A program made the translations under genes and the position numbers. This document shows positions 11,696-23,410 of a stretch of 64,000 bases of DNA, piece after piece. The notes beneath the pieces are model-generated. The model ran no database searches and was not told the DNA's origin. It saw only the letters and a list, made by a program, of their open reading frames with translations. This DNA comes from Opisthorchis felineus. Its lineage: Eukaryota > Platyhelminthes > Trematoda > Opisthorchiida > Opisthorchiidae. Positions within the stretch are counted from its first letter, which is position 1. Each line of letters starts with the position of its first letter. The DNA lies in assembly GCA_004794785.1 (NCBI GenBank), contig SJOL01010112.1, forward strand, positions 138,457 to 202,456. Direction: 5' to 3'.

Positions 11696-13065
11696 AGTTC
11701 AGTGTTTTGGTGATGGTGCCGACGGGGTTTAAAAATATTTGCGTCAGATCACGAGTAGGCACAGTCAGTCCATCGAGAATTCTCCACATGCAATAACGTA
11801 ACGGGCTTACATTGCCTAAAATACATCTATCTCATCTCACTTAACAACCGTATAAGTGAACAAAAAAATTAATGAGGTGCTGCCTGCATGGCGTGTACGT
11901 CCTCGTTTTTTTTTCATTTCGAGACGCAATTCGCAGAAGAATGTCATTCAGGCCTTGTCGACTTGCTTCCCAGGTGAGACAAAGGGAAAAGTGACGGTAT
12001 AGATGTGAAATGAAAACGTTTGCAATTGTTTGATTGAAGTACGCGGTGCTACTGACCATCTCAAATTCTTGAAAAGCCAGAGCAGCCAGGTAAGCAGCTG
12101 TCACCAGGATCTGTAAGAATGTTGAAGATACTGGTGCGGACACGGCATGGGGATATACGTACTCCTCGCTGGTGACTCGAAGAATTGGATATTATGCTTT
12201 GTAATGAGTGTCACCACAACTAATTTGCCCCTCGCTTCTGAGTCGATCAAAGACTGCGTCCAAGAGCAATGAAATGATCAGAGTATGCCCACCGAAATAA
12301 CTTGGAGACCATTAAACGCTGGTTCGTCGTGATGCATGTAATCAGTGGAGCTTAAATCTCCAAACAGCAATGATATGTTTCTACTGGACCTTAGTGTGAA
12401 AACCCATCCGAAAATTAGTTCGTGGACTTCTCATTGTCTCAAATTGACGGCTTCATTTGGTTCCGTTTTGCCCTCCTCTTCCGCCTCCGTTTTCGTCCAA
12501 ACCGCTGTCATCTGGCTGGAATGTGGAAATGGACGCTGGGAACAGTTAAACCCACACTGGCTGTTTTCGGCCATTATAATCAGAATCGCCTGACCAAAGC
12601 TCGAACACAGTCCACTGATACTTCATCGGGTTTAGGGCTCAGTTTGCACGCATGTTCCCAGAAAGTCGTTCCACGTTTTATTGTATTTGAATACTGAGTT
12701 TGACATGCTTCATATTATTATGGAATAGCTCGCGTGATAAACTGATGTAGATGTTCACCTAAGACGAGTTCTTCTTCCGTGAGACCATTCAACTATAGAT
12801 GCAGTGCAGGGTCGCTTCATGGCTTCCATCCAGGCGTCGTTACCTAATGTAAACGTTTTTCGATCATATATCTTCACCTGTTTCGATTTGTTTTTGGGCT
12901 CGTCACATAGACTCAGTCTCCAAATCTGGCGGTTTGTGGGACGCCATATCGCGCATATGTTGTTGGATGAATCAGTCGAGTATAAACTAATGTGAACAAG
13001 CACTACAGACAAGCTTGATTCATGATGTGAAATCGAATGCGCAGCGTGAAAAGTCATCTCAACGT
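11696..13065. other. Unassigned sequence with possible splice-like sites
   Basis: No recognisable gene. Around 12050-12120 there is a plus-strand donor-like CCAG|GTAAGC and, on the minus strand, a pyrimidine-rich acceptor-like stretch followed by a short hydrophobic frame (ILVTAAYLAALAFQEF). The two readings conflict, so no exon is called. Confidence 0.3.
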
Positions 13066-13124
13066 TCGTTGGTTTGTTCGCTGAGCTGGGCGACTTGATT
13101 ACAGCTCAGCGAACAAACCAACGA
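13066..13124. repeat. Perfect 22-bp hairpin
   Basis: 13066-13087 (TCGTTGGTTTGTTCGCTGAG then CT) is exactly complementary to 13103-13124 with a 15-nt spacer. The perfect pairing suggests a recent small inverted duplication or a structured RNA. Real pre-miRNA stems usually contain mismatches, so that reading is not favoured. Confidence 0.9.
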
Positions 13125-13489
13125 CCATCTGTGCTACCTGAGCTACCGACATCCCAATGTATAGCCATCTGAATTTTGAGTTGGACCACTGTTTTCCGAA
13201 TATTTCCAGGTTCCACCGAACTACTCTTGCTGTAATATCTTGTACCTCGGCGCAAGAATTTACCAGTCTCTCCTCCAGATAAGCAGACTGATATGTCGTC
13301 AAGTTAAGTCCTAGACCAAAAGTTATGCGGTTTTAAGAATCTGAACAAAAGCTACTCAGGGTAATCAACCCAGGGATGATTACTTTGAAGACTGAATAAG
13401 ACTGATAAGACGATACCATGAAGCATAAGCTTCCTGTTTTTACTTTAAGACGGCCCCTAACATTGGATTTCATAGTGCAAGTGATACAG
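13125..13489. other. Unassigned sequence
   Basis: No gene or repeat recognised. Confidence 0.4.
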
Positions 13490-13740
13490 CCCGGTTGCCC
13501 AAGAGTTGGATTTGGTTGACGTATCCCACCTTGGGTCTCTGACTCAAAAGCCTGACCCACAAGGCAGCAGGAGGATGTAGGGTTTTGTTCAGGGACCTTG
13601 CCGCTTGCCTATGACTAAAAAGTCTGAACCGCGAGACAGCGATTGTTATGGGGGACCCTGCCCGGAGTCAATAACTCAATAGTCTGACCCACTTGGTTGC
13701 AGAGGGCTGGCCTGGCTAGAGGATGCATGGAGTAAGGCAT
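13490..13740. repeat. Family D, three imperfect tandem units of about 80 bp
   Basis: Three successive units carry variants of 'tgactcaaaagcctgaccc' followed by 'acaaggcagcagg', 'gcgagacagcg' or 'ttggttgcagag', at about 13538-13570, 13610-13640 and 13665-13705. A single related unit occurs at 19755-19790. Function unknown; possibly the tail of a larger interspersed element, since both locations follow family C-like sequence. Confidence 0.6.
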
Positions 13741-16700
13741 TACTGTCTCACTCCTAATGCGGCTGCGCACAGCCGGCACCTCTTGAGCAGCACCGGCCAT
13801 GGTCAACCTTTTGACGATCAGAGTGTGCGGTTTTTAGGGCCAATCTTTTATAACCCGTCCTTCCTGGGGCGGAAGGCAACATCGTTGCTTCGATAAATAT
13901 GGGGATGATGGTCAGCTGAAGGAAGCGCCTTACTGTCTTCACACTCCTAACGCATAGGACAATACGACTTTACCTCCAGACCGCCTTGTAATACGATTTC
14001 TGGTAGTACGGGGAATCGCTCTTCTTCGTCGGACCACTCACTGTTGGCCTTCCAGGCACTTTTGGACCTTGGGGAACTGAATTTTACGCAATGTAGCCCG
14101 TAGGATCATTGCAGCACTGACGCCAGACCACCACGACAAGATGGTATCTTCAGGTGGGTCCTTTTTGTGCCTCCTTTTTTGGCCCCTTTGTTGCCCTATT
14201 TTGTGGTTGTCTCTTATGGGAAGATTACTGCAGCGTAAGATAAAGCTGACGAGATCCCAGGATGGGGTTAAAGATCTTCTTGATGTCCTTTTTTCGGGAG
14301 GATTACTCTACTGGGATGCCAATCTCGAATCGATTCAGCGGTTAGGAACATATCAGTGATTAGTGACCGCGTGGAGCTGCTGCACACTGTAAAATCTATT
14401 GACTAAGATAACGTGGGATGGACTCAGCTGCATCCCAATGAGGAGCCTACTAGGTTGCATCTCAGGACTAACAAAATTCTGTCTTTAGAATGTTAACCTT
14501 CAAGTTACCCATTCTATTCAACAATTCCTGTTTGATGCACTGCTACATCATTCCACAGAAGAAGGTTAAGGATTAAGCAGTTTTCCGTTTGACCTTGACT
14601 AAACCGAGTGCGCCTCTTTTGAAGTGCCTCCAATTCCAATAACAGTTGCACGACTAGATGCGATACATGATTACGCTCAGATTCGGACTTCCGAAACATT
14701 TCTGAAACTTCTTCCAACCTATCTTCTGAGTGACATCATTTCTGTGTTTTCCACACTGCTTACAGCCAAACGTTTGAAATTGTTTCAAACGAAAACTAGT
14801 AAGAAACCAGAATTACAGTCCATAGTCAATACTACTAACTGAGTAACCCTCATTAGTGTTGACTTCCTGGACAGCAAGATACTCGTCTCCATGAGCCTGT
14901 TTGTTGTGCCAATTTTGAAGATTTTCCGGGCTGATGTCTACGAACTAACGCTCCAAACGTGTGTACCCCAACTGATTTCTCAGTAGAAAAAAAACACGTT
15001 CGATTGGAATGAAACAGCTTGGCAGTAGTTCTAGCAGCCGAACGATGAAGAGGATTAGAATAGAACTGATCTACCAAAAACAGGTTGACATTACACTTCC
15101 TGAATGTAAGTGTTGTATACTGAGTATACCTCAGGATTCTACAGATAATATCAAAATGACTAGGATTTTTTGCTTGAGACAAGGAAGCTAACACTCATTG
15201 AGAGATGATTACTAGGCCGCAATGCTTTCTGGTCATGGATTGCTCACTGACCCACCATTGAGTGCGACCGGCGATTCAGCGGCGAATAATGTGCCAGCAA
15301 ACTGTTAAAACCGACCTGACAACACAAACCTTTGTCGTACCACGAGGTAATGTAGCTTGACGCATCCTTTACTGAAAATATCGGTGCGGAAGAGGCTGGG
15401 ACTCGGAGTAAATCGTAGATAGACGGGTTATCGCATGTGGTAAAGTGGCGAATAATGACGAGGTGGTTGATGTTTATCAGGCGCCTGACGGTGAAAAACA
15501 CCCGGTGATGCACATGTCATCGTGCCCGAGTGATTTTCCACTCGTTGTAGCACGGATGACGCGAATCGCAACATTACCGGATGTGTACACCTTCAGTACA
15601 CCCTGGTCGAACGGAATATGACAAAATAAGACTTACGCGTTGCTTAAGCAGAGCTTCCGTTCCTCATCGAGAAAAAAGGGAGGGGGAAGAGTAAAATGTA
15701 ACTTCTGATTAGCAAGAAACAAGTGAAAATTGGCCTATCAAAATCACCGTATGGGTTGTTAGCTACATGTAGCAGTTTCAGTGGTGTCAACTTTCGCGTG
15801 TACCTCTGGCATATGCGGTCAGAAGCGGTTACGAAAATGGGTGTGACCATGAGGAGCTGGTTGTCAGTGTGATCATTGCAGCGGATGCATAGACCCTGGA
15901 AACAGTACTCTAACTGAGAGAATAAACTGCAAGCTATCACTATTATTAGGCTGAGGCAATGACAAAACTCGTTTCACCGTTATCCACGAGAAAGAAATAA
16001 AAGAAACTCACCTGCTGAGGCCTCACAAGTGACAGTCGCGGGAAACAAGCTTTGAAAGCAGTCGGATAAGCCGCGGCTGCAGGCTCATCTCACCGATGTG
16101 AGTGAAAACTGAAAGCCGCGCATATGCATACGCTGCCTTTCTCTTCATTTGGCCTATCAAATGCAAGGCAGTCGTGCGAGGACTTGAAGGCAGCTGGACA
16201 GAGCCAATCGGGCCGCAGATGCAGGTTGGTTGACCTTAGCTGACCTCGCCGGAACAGTACACGCCCTGAGGACGATCGAACAATGATGTCGTGCAGCGAA
16301 GCGCAGCGCAGCACGCCGCTTGTTACGCCTTTCTGCGCATGTGCACGTAGCCCTCAGCCGCCTACCCATTCGGGTACCATAGCAACGTGACCTTAGATCA
16401 GGCACATCTGGCTGTGACCATTCACACGCGCACAAAAACAAGCAAACGCAAACAAATGTACGGGTTGCACATAACGATGACGATAGAGTGTACACACAGA
16501 AAATTGAGGTGAACGTTTGGCCATCACTGTCGGCGAGAGTGATTAACCACGCTGAAACACTACCGGTTGTAACAACTAATAATCTAGTGAGAGGGAGGGT
16601 TTAAGGTCGATGACAATCGTCCTTGCTGGTGTGGGCATGACGTGAAAATGGAGCGTGATTGCGAAGGCTGTGGCACGAGTTGTGTTTATCGTAATAAAGA

Positions 16701-17299
16701 CTTGCCTATTCTGCAGAATCCATCCCACTGATTTTCAACTGCGCCAATAATCTCTGTGCGGCTGTCATGCCCGTAAAATCAAGGATCCAACTGTGTACGA
16801 CAGTCATTCTAGTCCCCTCGCTTGTGTGTGGTGGCACTAACCAAACTTTCTAGATATAGTCGAGTATATGGGTGCGTCTTTCACAAAGCAGGTAATAAAA
16901 TCTAAGAAAGCCCTGACAGCGGTATTTGCCTTCGTTTTCTCACCTGCAGCCTGGTGCACCATACCCAGCCTGTAAGAGCTTGCAAATGTCTTCCGTAGCT
17001 TTAGTAAACTTTTTTTTTTTAAATGGTTAGCTTATAAACATTTACCCAATTTGTTGGCTACTATACTACTAGCTACTACTAGCTACCTATACTTCTGATC
17101 TTCCTGAATAATCTTGTTCATCCCTTAGTTTCACAAACAAAACGCGTGACCATCCCGTGATGAAGAGTACTGACGCAAGCAGGTATTATGATAAAAAAAG
17201 GTGTGCACACATATGGTTTCACTTCTGGCAAATAAAGCTATAAGGATTATAAAGGTGCCGAAAGCCTTACAATAGGTCCAAATCAAGGTTATTATCTGA
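13741..17299. other. Unassigned sequence with a CpG-rich stretch
   Basis: A frame open from about 14084 to 14359 (IIAALTPDHHDKMVSSGG near its start) has no family I can name. 16020-16440 is notably CpG- and GC-rich against its surroundings, as a 5' gene end might be, but no coding exon is visible beside it. A CTA/ACTAG-type short tandem lies at 17054-17092 and a T run near 17011. Confidence 0.35.
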
Positions 17300-18220
17300 T
17301 TAGTTTGTCTTCTGGGAATATTGATTTTTGGGCCAAGGCAGTCTCATGGAGTTCACGTGCATTTCTGTTGACACAAAGAGGGGTCAACTAACTACTGAAT
17401 AACAATCGCATCAGCAGTTTTTAATGCTATTTGGCGCATGACCTTTGAACGATTTGGTGGCACCTGGTAAATCACTCTGAAAGATTTCGGCAGATTGATG
17501 TGGTATCGACCAGATGAGTGGCGATCGCATTGGTCACGTGCTTAGCCTTTCCAGTTCACAAGCAGCTTGGTTTGTGCTCACGTATTATCTCGGATAGGCG
17601 CCGAGTCGTGCGACTCACATAATTTGCTGAGAACTGACAAACGAATGAATAAATCAACAGTGATGAGCAATCTATCCTTGAGGTTGGTGTTGAGCTAAAT
17701 TTTACCCTCAAGTGGACCGCACTGAACGTTTGTTTCAAGACAGGAGTCAGACTACGGGTCAACGTTTCGAAAACCATGTCAATTCTAAAGGGAAGGCGAT
17801 GTGGATGGGCTTTCCCGCGACTGATGGGCTTCCTGGGTTTCGCCATTCGAAGTTTGAAGTGTCTGTCTATGAACTATCTTAGATGTCAGTTTGCCGATCG
17901 GAGTTTTACGGATAAGCCGCAGTTACGCATCGAGAATATTGCCGATGCAGATTCTACAGCTCTATAGACCAGATATTTTATGGCATTTCTTTCATATTTC
18001 ATGTTCACAAAGCCGTGGAGATAATGTAATGTCTGAACCGTGTAGATTTCCGGTATACAATCCTCCGAGGTGACTCGTCTTGACATCTCGTTATCATGAG
18101 ACGTAGATGAAGTTGACAGTAGAATGTCGAATTTTCCAACCGCAGTGGATAGAGTTGATGTGACAAACGTTTACCCCGATAGCGAGGCTTTCTACTGGTA
18201 TACGTATTGGCCACTTGAAC
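17300..18220 (-). pseudogene. Penelope-like element relic, C-terminal GIY-YIG part
   Basis: Reading the minus strand: an IVYRKST motif near 18.05-18.1 kb (post-RT block typical of Penelope-like elements), a stretch with KYLVYRAVES (about 17.97 kb), FIDRH-KLRMAKPRKP (about 17.85 kb), then the endonuclease region YSFVCQFSANYVSRTTRR with a following REH (about 17.58-17.66 kb). Beyond a stop come SFRVIYQVP and LCQQK (about 17.37-17.48 kb), the usual end of the protein. The usual YIG reads YVS and a zinc-ligand Cys appears replaced by Phe. Stops and frame changes separate the blocks. The reverse transcriptase core is missing, so the copy is 5'-truncated and dead. Confidence 0.8.
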
Positions 18221-18581
18221 AAAATTTTATATTTGATTACACATTCGTGTATCAATTTGTGACAAATTCTAGAAATGACTTTCGTGTCCCATAAGCTGAT
18301 ACTTTCTAGAAATCAGGCCACCCCTCTATAGAGTGCATACACCACATCAGATGCGATCCGGTGTACATTCGACCCTAAGGAAGATACCCCAAGAGGGGCG
18401 ACCACATCCTTTTGTCGCGTCTACCGTATGCTGTATTGTAATAACAGACAGCTAATCCGGGTGAGTTAAAGTGGATAATGAAGATACGACGGTAGACCGA
18501 GACCGGTAGACCAGTACGCCGGCACCAGTCTTATGTGTGGGAGAACCAAAGTAGGTCTAATGTGGCAGATCATGTGCCCAC
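18221..18581. other. Unassigned sequence between two retroelement relics
   Basis: Contains short near-duplicates of 'ggtagaccgagaccggtaga' near 18490-18515. It may be the truncated 3' side of the neighbouring LINE, but no coding block is readable. Confidence 0.35.
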
Positions 18582-19375
18582 CTATATAATCTCACGAGTC
18601 AAGGTTTCGCGTGCCACCGTAAGACGACGAAGAATCAGTGACGCCAGAAGCCTTGTCACAACAGGAGTCAAACTAACACCTCTGTGGTTACTACATTCAC
18701 TGTGAGTACCCTTTTTGAAAATGGGCACTACTATCGATTCACCCCAATTGCCTGATGCGGTCTTTTTCCGCTGTTTCTGAAACTTGTACTGCAAAGAAAC
18801 AGTCTGATTGGCACACATCTGAAGCACGCGATCTCCGTTGTCCGTACTTCTGGTGTCCAATCCAAGACGACCACCCGATCGGGCCTCAGCAGCGCTTAGG
18901 CTACCTACCTGGGCGTTCATGTCACCAGCAACCAAAACGATATCTGAGCTTTTAGTCCTCTGTAAAAAAGCACCTAGAGAATCATAGAAACTGTCTTTGG
19001 CAGACTCAGCGCTACAGTCAGTTGGGGCGTAAGCGGACACAATAAACAGGGTACAATGGACCTCGCTTCCCCCAGATTCTCTCACAAACGTTGCCAGACG
19101 AACCGCGCAGAGGCGACTAGCCACGTGTATCCAATCAAGTAGAGACGGTTCCGCTCGGTCGCTCAGTACACTACCCACCCCAGCATATCCCGTTGCAGCG
19201 GCCAGAGGTGCGCAGCCGGAACCTGAAAAAGGGCGAGGTGACAGTTAGTTCGATCACAGTACTTGCGTCCTGCATCCTTGTTTCTGACAGACAACACATA
19301 TCAATACAGAGGGAATCCAACGTCCTGCTTACTTCAGTGTGTGGATGTTAAAGGCGGCAAAGTAGACAGGCTTTC
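18582..19375 (-). pseudogene. Internally deleted RTE-like non-LTR retrotransposon
   Basis: On the minus strand the start of an AP-type endonuclease is readable (KPVYFAAFNIHTLK near 19.35 kb, then CCLSETRMQD after a frame change and a small deletion). A 198-codon open frame follows, containing SAYAPTDCSAESAKDSFYDS, AGDMNAQVG and DNGDRVLQMCA. The frame then jumps straight to the first reverse transcriptase block (VVPIFKKG, NHRGVSLTPV, LLASLILRRL). The endonuclease-RT linker and much of each domain are deleted yet the frame remains open across the junction. The catalytic RT blocks are absent, so the copy is dead. RTE versus another LINE clade is uncertain. Confidence 0.8.
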
Positions 19376-19671
19376 TGGGTTTGAAAACAGACTTCGAATT
19401 GTTTAGGCTTCCTACTGAACTCTCTTACTGAACTCTTACTGAACCTGCAGCTGGGTGTAATGCAAGGAGAGAAAAACGGTCAGTCCTAGTGCTGGGACCT
19501 GCGGAGAGAGTATTCAAATTTGGGTGGGGTAGGGTGAAAGTGTAAGAAGGGAAGCGTCAGCAGTAGCATATGTTCGCTTACCCGCCCTTCTGTGTGCAGC
19601 AAGTAAGGCGACTCGGCTGATGGCACCACGCGACAGCCGATCTGGCATGAGAGTATTGTTAGCTGTAAATG
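19376..19671. other. Unassigned sequence upstream of the LINE relic
   Basis: Contains a short direct duplication ('ctcttactgaac' near 19420-19440). No coding block recognised. Confidence 0.4.
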
Positions 19672-19800
19672 TCGTGGTTGTACGAGGGCTGGGATACTGT
19701 CAGGGCGCCTACACCTAGACAGAAGGACGATTAGGGTCCTCAACCAAATCCTCTGGCTCAAAAGCCTAATCGCAAGGCAGCGGTGTTTGGCTGGAAATGC
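19672..19800 (-). repeat. SINE family C fragment followed by one family D unit
   Basis: 'gtacgagggctgggatact', 'gtcagggcgcc' and 'cctagacag' match the minus orientation of family C. 'ctggctcaaaagcctaatcg' then 'caaggcagcgg' matches family D at 13.5 kb. Confidence 0.55.
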
Positions 19801-22800
19801 AAGTACATTACCATTTTTACGGAACATGTCGCCACACATGATCCAACCCCAACCTGGAGGATCATGAGACTGTGTTGATCAGACCATTGACAAACCTGGT
19901 ATGAGAGACTCTGTGAGCGTCGCGCGGATACCCCCCAGTCGCCAAGGTACACAAACCGCCACACCACGGTAAGGTCCAGTCTCTTCGTGACGGATAAGCA
20001 CACATACAAAATTAGAATTAGCTGAGAATTCATCCTACCGTTCAATAGACGATTTTGATCGCCCGATTGCTTATTGATAATACAGTTTCGATATGTTGTG
20101 ACGTTGAATCACTTCCTACGCTCAGAACGGTAATCGGTAACCTTTTGGATCCCACTGAGGTTGTTTTCTTTTAAAGACCCACGGCAATTGATTTTCATGA
20201 CTCTGGCATCACTGGCACCATCGCTGCAAAAACAATTCCGTGTTGTTTCACTGCACATAATTATTATCACATAATTATCATTCTAGATGAGTTAAATTTG
20301 TTTATCTTCACTAATTAAGTACACACTTAAAGCCGAGCGTCCGTATGTACGAAGCATAAACTTGCGCGGACGAAGAATAAAAAAACTGACGGACGAATCA
20401 AAAGTGGTATCAACGAGAAATGTTTCACTAACGAATCAGGATCTCACACGGATAACCACGATTCGCCAGATGTATCATACTAGCCAATAAGAACACCCAA
20501 TATCCGGTGTAAACCAACCAAAATGGAACAGCAATTCACATCTTACACTGCTCCAACGTGGACCAATGAGTGTACGTACGGAACGAGCAAACCACAACTT
20601 ACCATAAATACCAGAGGGGATGATCAGAACCAAGAATGCAAACCACTGAAAACGATGGCATCTAATGAACCATTCAAACAAGGGAAAGTCAGGCTACAGC
20701 GCAACAGACATTTAAGACAGACTATTTGGCAACCAGAGAATCCGGATCACCAATCGCTTTAGATATATGAGTCGTTGTCAGCTAAACTATATAAACCCAA
20801 GCACTTGAGGAGGATACACCCAGCCAACAGAGCATTGGTGATATCTCTTCAAATGCTTGACTTCACACTGTGCAGCAGGTTTCATATACAAGGTCCTTGA
20901 AAAGTACATAACGCAGGTGATTCTCCGGTCAGTAACCGCACACCCTAGACAATGGGCTATGTCAAACTAAACTGCAGCTTCTGAGAAAAAGTTAACCACA
21001 TTCCTCGAGTTTTCATCAACAGATGACTGTTGAAAATCAAGAACACGCAACAATAGGGAAATAGACCATAAGCCATTGGGTAATGCGCATTATAGCAGAC
21101 CAAACTGACATTTATTCACTCGGGCTGATGGTGACATTTTACGGAGAACAAACCGGGGAATAACACCAGTTTGGCTTACTTTTCGCCGTCCAATGGATAC
21201 GAAATATCGCCGTTACAAAGGGAGCTCAGGAATTTGAGTAAACTACCCAGGTTCGCAATTTATTTTCAAATCCTGCCTGAGATAGAGACCAGCTTGATCC
21301 GTCACAAACGATGTGCCGTCTTGACGGGCTTGCCTTTTAGCTTGTCTGGTTGCGTAGTACGTTAGTATCGTTAGTAGTGACAGCCGGGCTAATCGAGCTT
21401 TTAGGTACAACACCATTTTAGAGACTTATGTGACTGAAACAGCCAGGTCTCGCGTTAGGAGGCTTTTAATCCTACCTTCTCCCTTTATACAGCGGACATT
21501 GGCTGATATAAATCGTCACCGACGGGCAGCTAATCCATTGGTCCGAAAATGGCTGGATTCATTTATTATCCAATTGTGATTGTTATCGAGTTTTGTTACA
21601 AGTAACACAATAAAAACATTTCTTTTTGTTTCTCCTATGTACTTCATATAGAGCAATATGGGTAAACTTTGTAAGTACGCGGTTAAAAGCTGCTGTCGAC
21701 CTCCAAGAACGGTGCGGCTTTAACTGATCGTGTTAGGGCATGTCCATCGGAGGGAGGGGAGAGGAATTCCTAATGCCCTCCTCTACTAAGCTACTCGCTA
21801 GTAGTCTAGTCTATCCATACTCACGTTTGGTTTAACGAGTGGAAGTCGAGCCCACCCCAATAAGCAGTCCAAACGTTAACAATATCATGATAAGGACAAT
21901 GAAGCTGGAGCTCTAAATTAGGCCAGTAACAGGCTTCCTGATATGAGAAAAACATGCATAAAAAGATTACCTTAGCCTCCTGTGTTTCTACTGAGGTTTC
22001 CAAGGTATACCCAACCTGCGATATGTGCAAAGAAATTACAAGGGTTATTTTAGCAAGCCACGTGTTGTTGACTGTGTTAGCAAACACTTACTACAGAACT
22101 GTAAGGCAAATAAAGGGCGATAGTCATCACCATCAACAAAGGTCTGTCAAAATTTTGGGCATGTTTCTACGTTCAATACGTACCAGAAGGGACGCAGCAA
22201 CTGAAGTACTGTCGCGAAGACTGGAGCTTTGGTGGCCGTTCAGTATGTAGTCGACAGGAAAATTGCCAGGTTACTTAGGCAGCAACAACAAACAATGCAA
22301 GAGTGAACCTGAGCCAGGGACCTTCTAACATAAAGCGCCCACCCTAATAACTATTGAAAGGTTTCAAGAGCTTTAACCACAGAACCGGTTAAACAAAAAA
22401 GCTCTACGGACCAACCCACATTTCATCTCCGGCACATATGAACTTGGAAAGTTTAGTCTTCTGCCGTCCTTACCATTCGAACAAGCTGTAATGGCTTACG
22501 CTGTCTTCAGACACCAGACCTCTGTGTGGTCCATTTAATCTGAAGTAATCGAATGGTTCGCCCATTCTGTTGTGCTCCTGTGTGTTCCTTGGCCAAGATA
22601 TTCGCCCGCATTTTTTGTCAGCAGTCGGCAGTAAGCTATATATGACCTTGAAAACTAACCCCCTCATTTTTCCGAGTAATTGTTTTATCAAAATTTACTC
22701 AGGCGAGTCGTATTGGTCGCTGTGGCTGGTTTGCCGTTCAGTATTCACTGACGAATGGTTGTACTGCGTAATTAAGTTAGGGGGCTTCGCAACCTGATCT

Positions 22801-23340
22801 GACCGTAAGCTAATCGTAGTGTAACCAGCTGACACATTTATAACCTAGTCTGGTTTTAGAATATAACCCACACAACAGACCACCAGACAAAGTTAAGACC
22901 GTGGCCGCCTACGATTCGTTAGAAAAATGCTCCATTTCCATGTGAAAGAACGAAGTTAACTTTTAAATTAGGAAGCGTGAAGCTGGAACAGAGCGGGAAC
23001 AGAACCTCTCTTCAGTTATGTTGACCACATCCACAAATCGACTCGAAGAAGCCTGCAGTCGACTGTTGGTTGGCGTACTTCCAAGTAAGACTCTAATGAT
23101 GCCGAAGTAATTGGAACATGTAATAAGCCCCTAAAAGATTCCACATAAACGTATTTCATTCTTTGGTTATGGTAGAAGGTGGCGTTGCACTAAAAAAACA
23201 CCTCCACAAAAACGAACCGCTCACCCACACAGAATCCAGGTCAAATATCCGCATCCATTAGTAGTTAGCGGGGGACACAACTGAAGAGAAGATTGCTTAC
23301 AACAAATCTTCTAATTGGCATACGAATTTCGCTTTGACAG
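19801..23340. other. Unassigned sequence
   Basis: No gene recognised. On the minus strand near 20590-20650 an acceptor-like TTTTCAG is followed by a hydrophobic 15-residue frame (WFAFLVLIIPSGIYG) and a donor-like GTAAGT; this could be a small exon or chance. Otherwise nothing distinct. Confidence 0.35.
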
Positions 23341-23410
23341 GAATTCAGCCGAATCTCTTGTGCATAATGGTCTACTTCAAGTGAAGCGTCTTCAACAACC
23401 TTATACGTAA
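23341..23410. repeat. Weak family A foldback remnant
   Basis: 'attcagccgaatctcttgtg' resembles the minus-oriented body and 'cttcaacaaccttatacg' the plus-oriented end of family A. A possible further remnant on the minus strand at 23770-23830 keeps a hammerhead-like order (TTGATTAGCCCC, GGCGAAA) but is strongly diverged. Confidence 0.4.

Noticed and set aside
12050..12120. Possible 54-nt minus-strand exon (ILVTAAYLAALAFQEF)
   Set aside because: A stronger donor-like site on the opposite strand overlaps it and there is no supporting neighbour exon.
20590..20650. Small hydrophobic exon candidate on the minus strand with acceptor- and donor-like ends
   Set aside because: 15 residues with no recognised family; splice-like signals are common by chance in 64 kb.
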